From NCBI GenBank assembly GCA_009724975.1, contig SRXB01000016.1, forward strand, positions 1 through 14,803: 14,803 nt of DNA, in the 5' to 3' direction. Made by a program: the position numbers and the translations under genes. Positions within the stretch are counted from its first letter, which is position 1; each line of letters opens with the position of its first letter. This document shows, in pieces, positions 14,000 through 14,803 of this stretch. The notes under the pieces were generated by a model that was not told where the DNA came from, made no database searches, and saw nothing but the letters and a program-made list of their open reading frames with translations. Source of the stretch: a bacterium. GTDB lineage: Bacteria; Desulfobacterota; Deferrisomatia; Deferrisomatales; BM512.

Positions 14000-14394
14000 G
14001 CTTCTTCCTTGAGGTTTTGCGGACGCGCCTTAAGAACTTCCTGCGGAATCTCAACCCTCTCGCCGTCGGACCAAAGGCCCTCAAGATCGAAGATTTTCCT
14101 CGCGTCCTCGTAAAAGACATGGACGATGAAGGGGCCAAAGTCGATAAGCGCCCAGCGGCCCTCCCGAAGGCCCTCCGAGCCGATGGCCTTCACGCCCTCC
14201 TCCTTCATTGCGGTCTTTATCGCCTCGGCGATGGTCTTGACCCTTCTGTCCGAGGAACCGCTGACGAACAAAAAATAATCGGCGAAGCTGTTTAGCCCCG
14301 AGACATTCAAGATGACGGGGTCGGAGCCTCTTTTCTCCATAGCGGTTTTAACGCATTTGAAGAGCTTTTCCAAAACCTTTTCTTTTTCAGACAT
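13996..14394 (-). CDS. rsfS: Ribosomal silencing factor RsfS
   Basis: RsfS (Iojap/DUF143) binds ribosomal protein L14 and blocks joining of the subunits when nutrients are short. The 132-aa form has the family pattern: DPVILNVSGLNSFADYFLFVSG, then SDRRVKTIAEAI, then GRWALIDFGPFIVHVF and the C-terminal WSDG block. The frame extends 12 codons upstream to 14430 into the nadD end. ATG 14394 is preferred because GGAG lies 6 nt upstream and family members start similarly. It follows nadD by 19 bp, a very common neighbour pair, and overlaps gpsA by 4 bp. Confidence 0.94.
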   Translation of the reverse strand: MSEKEKVLEKLFKCVKTAMEKRGSDPVILNVSGLNSFADYFLFVSGSSDRRVKTIAEAIKTAMKEEGVKAIGSEGLREGRWALIDFGPFIVHVFYEDARKIFDLEGLWSDGERVEIPQEVLKARPQNLKEEA

Positions 14395-14413
14395 CAACCT
14401 CTCCGCAAGTCCC

Positions 14414-14803
14414 TTACGGCGTCGCCTCAAGCAGCGACCGCACGCTTTCGGGCACGAGATAGCGTATGGAGCGCCCGTTTTTGAGCGCTTCCCTAATTTT
14501 TGTCGACGATATGTCGATCGGGGTCATCGCCACGAAGCGAACGACCCTGCCGGAGCTATGGCGCCACCCGTCGGCGGTTTTCTCAAAATCCCGCGCCACC
14601 TTTTGCGGGGGCTCGGGGTTGTCGCCGAAGGGGGGTCGCCTCATTATCGCGAAATCCGCCAGCGAAAAGAGTTCTCGGCAGCTCTTCCAGCTTCCCATGT
14701 CTGCGAAGGAATCGGCGCCGGCTATGAACCAGAGCCTTTCCGGCGCGTCTTCGGCGGCAAGGAGCTCTTTTAGCGTATCGACGGTGTAGCTTGGCCCCTC
14801 CCT
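14414..14803 (-). CDS. nadD: Nicotinate-nucleotide adenylyltransferase, C-terminal part (cut by window edge)
   Basis: The last 129 codons of NadD, which adenylates nicotinate mononucleotide to deamido-NAD. The visible part starts REGPSYTVDTLKELL, followed by LWFIAGADSF with the WKSCRELFSLADFAIMRRP block and the ISSTKIR signature (98-104 of the visible part) that binds the ATP phosphates. The N-terminal HIGH-like motif (GxxxPxHxGH) is outside the window. The stop is TAA at 14414. It pairs with rsfS, as in many bacteria. Assignment is firm. Confidence 0.95.
   Translation of the reverse strand, partial: REGPSYTVDTLKELLAAEDAPERLWFIAGADSFADMGSWKSCRELFSLADFAIMRRPPFGDNPEPPQKVARDFEKTADGWRHSSGRVVRFVAMTPIDISSTKIREALKNGRSIRYLVPESVRSLLEATP

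Overview
The window is 14.8 kb of GC-rich bacterial chromosome with tightly packed genes and no mobile-element, phage, CRISPR, rRNA or tRNA signature that I can see. Three lipobox-bearing lipoproteins, a periplasmic c-type haem motif protein and PlsC point to a Gram-negative. The tmk-holB-ricT-metG-tatD order, a TatD/radical-SAM fusion and the small dihaem lipoprotein make me lean towards Desulfobacterota/Desulfuromonadota-like bacteria. That assignment is inference from gene content, not a phylogeny.

Left part (1-1874, minus strand): an apparent operon read right to left. It encodes a 53-aa lipoprotein, a membrane protein with two zinc ribbons, a dihaem lipoprotein, a 194-aa lipoprotein resembling the CsgG/LpoB/FlgO type, and the start of the Mg2+ channel CorA, which is cut by the window edge. 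A good sigma70-type promoter (1918-1946), with an inverted repeat over its -35 box, precedes the first gene. An inverted repeat over a possible extended -10 box precedes corA.

Centre left (1875-4282, plus strand): a 349-bp leader region, then mgtE, a second and unrelated Mg2+ channel, and a secreted transglutaminase-like protein that seems to have its own promoter and a leaderless start. Two Mg2+ uptake systems therefore flank the small envelope operon.

Right part (4292-14803, minus strand): one long, nearly gap-free run of housekeeping genes. In transcription order these are nadD (partial), rsfS, gpsA, tmk, holB, ricT (PSP1), metG, a tatD-radical SAM fusion, greA, purC, a tandem universal stress protein and plsC. 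Most junctions overlap by a few bases or are separated by less than 30 bp, so translational coupling is likely. Several starts are TTG or GTG. The block covers NAD synthesis, ribosome silencing, phospholipid precursor synthesis (gpsA and plsC at opposite ends), dTMP phosphorylation, the replication clamp loader, tRNA charging, transcript cleavage and purine synthesis.

Nothing in the window is a convincing new defence or mobile system. The least described material is the four-gene envelope operon next to corA, the structured mgtE leader, the TatD-radical SAM fusion and the low-complexity tail on RicT.
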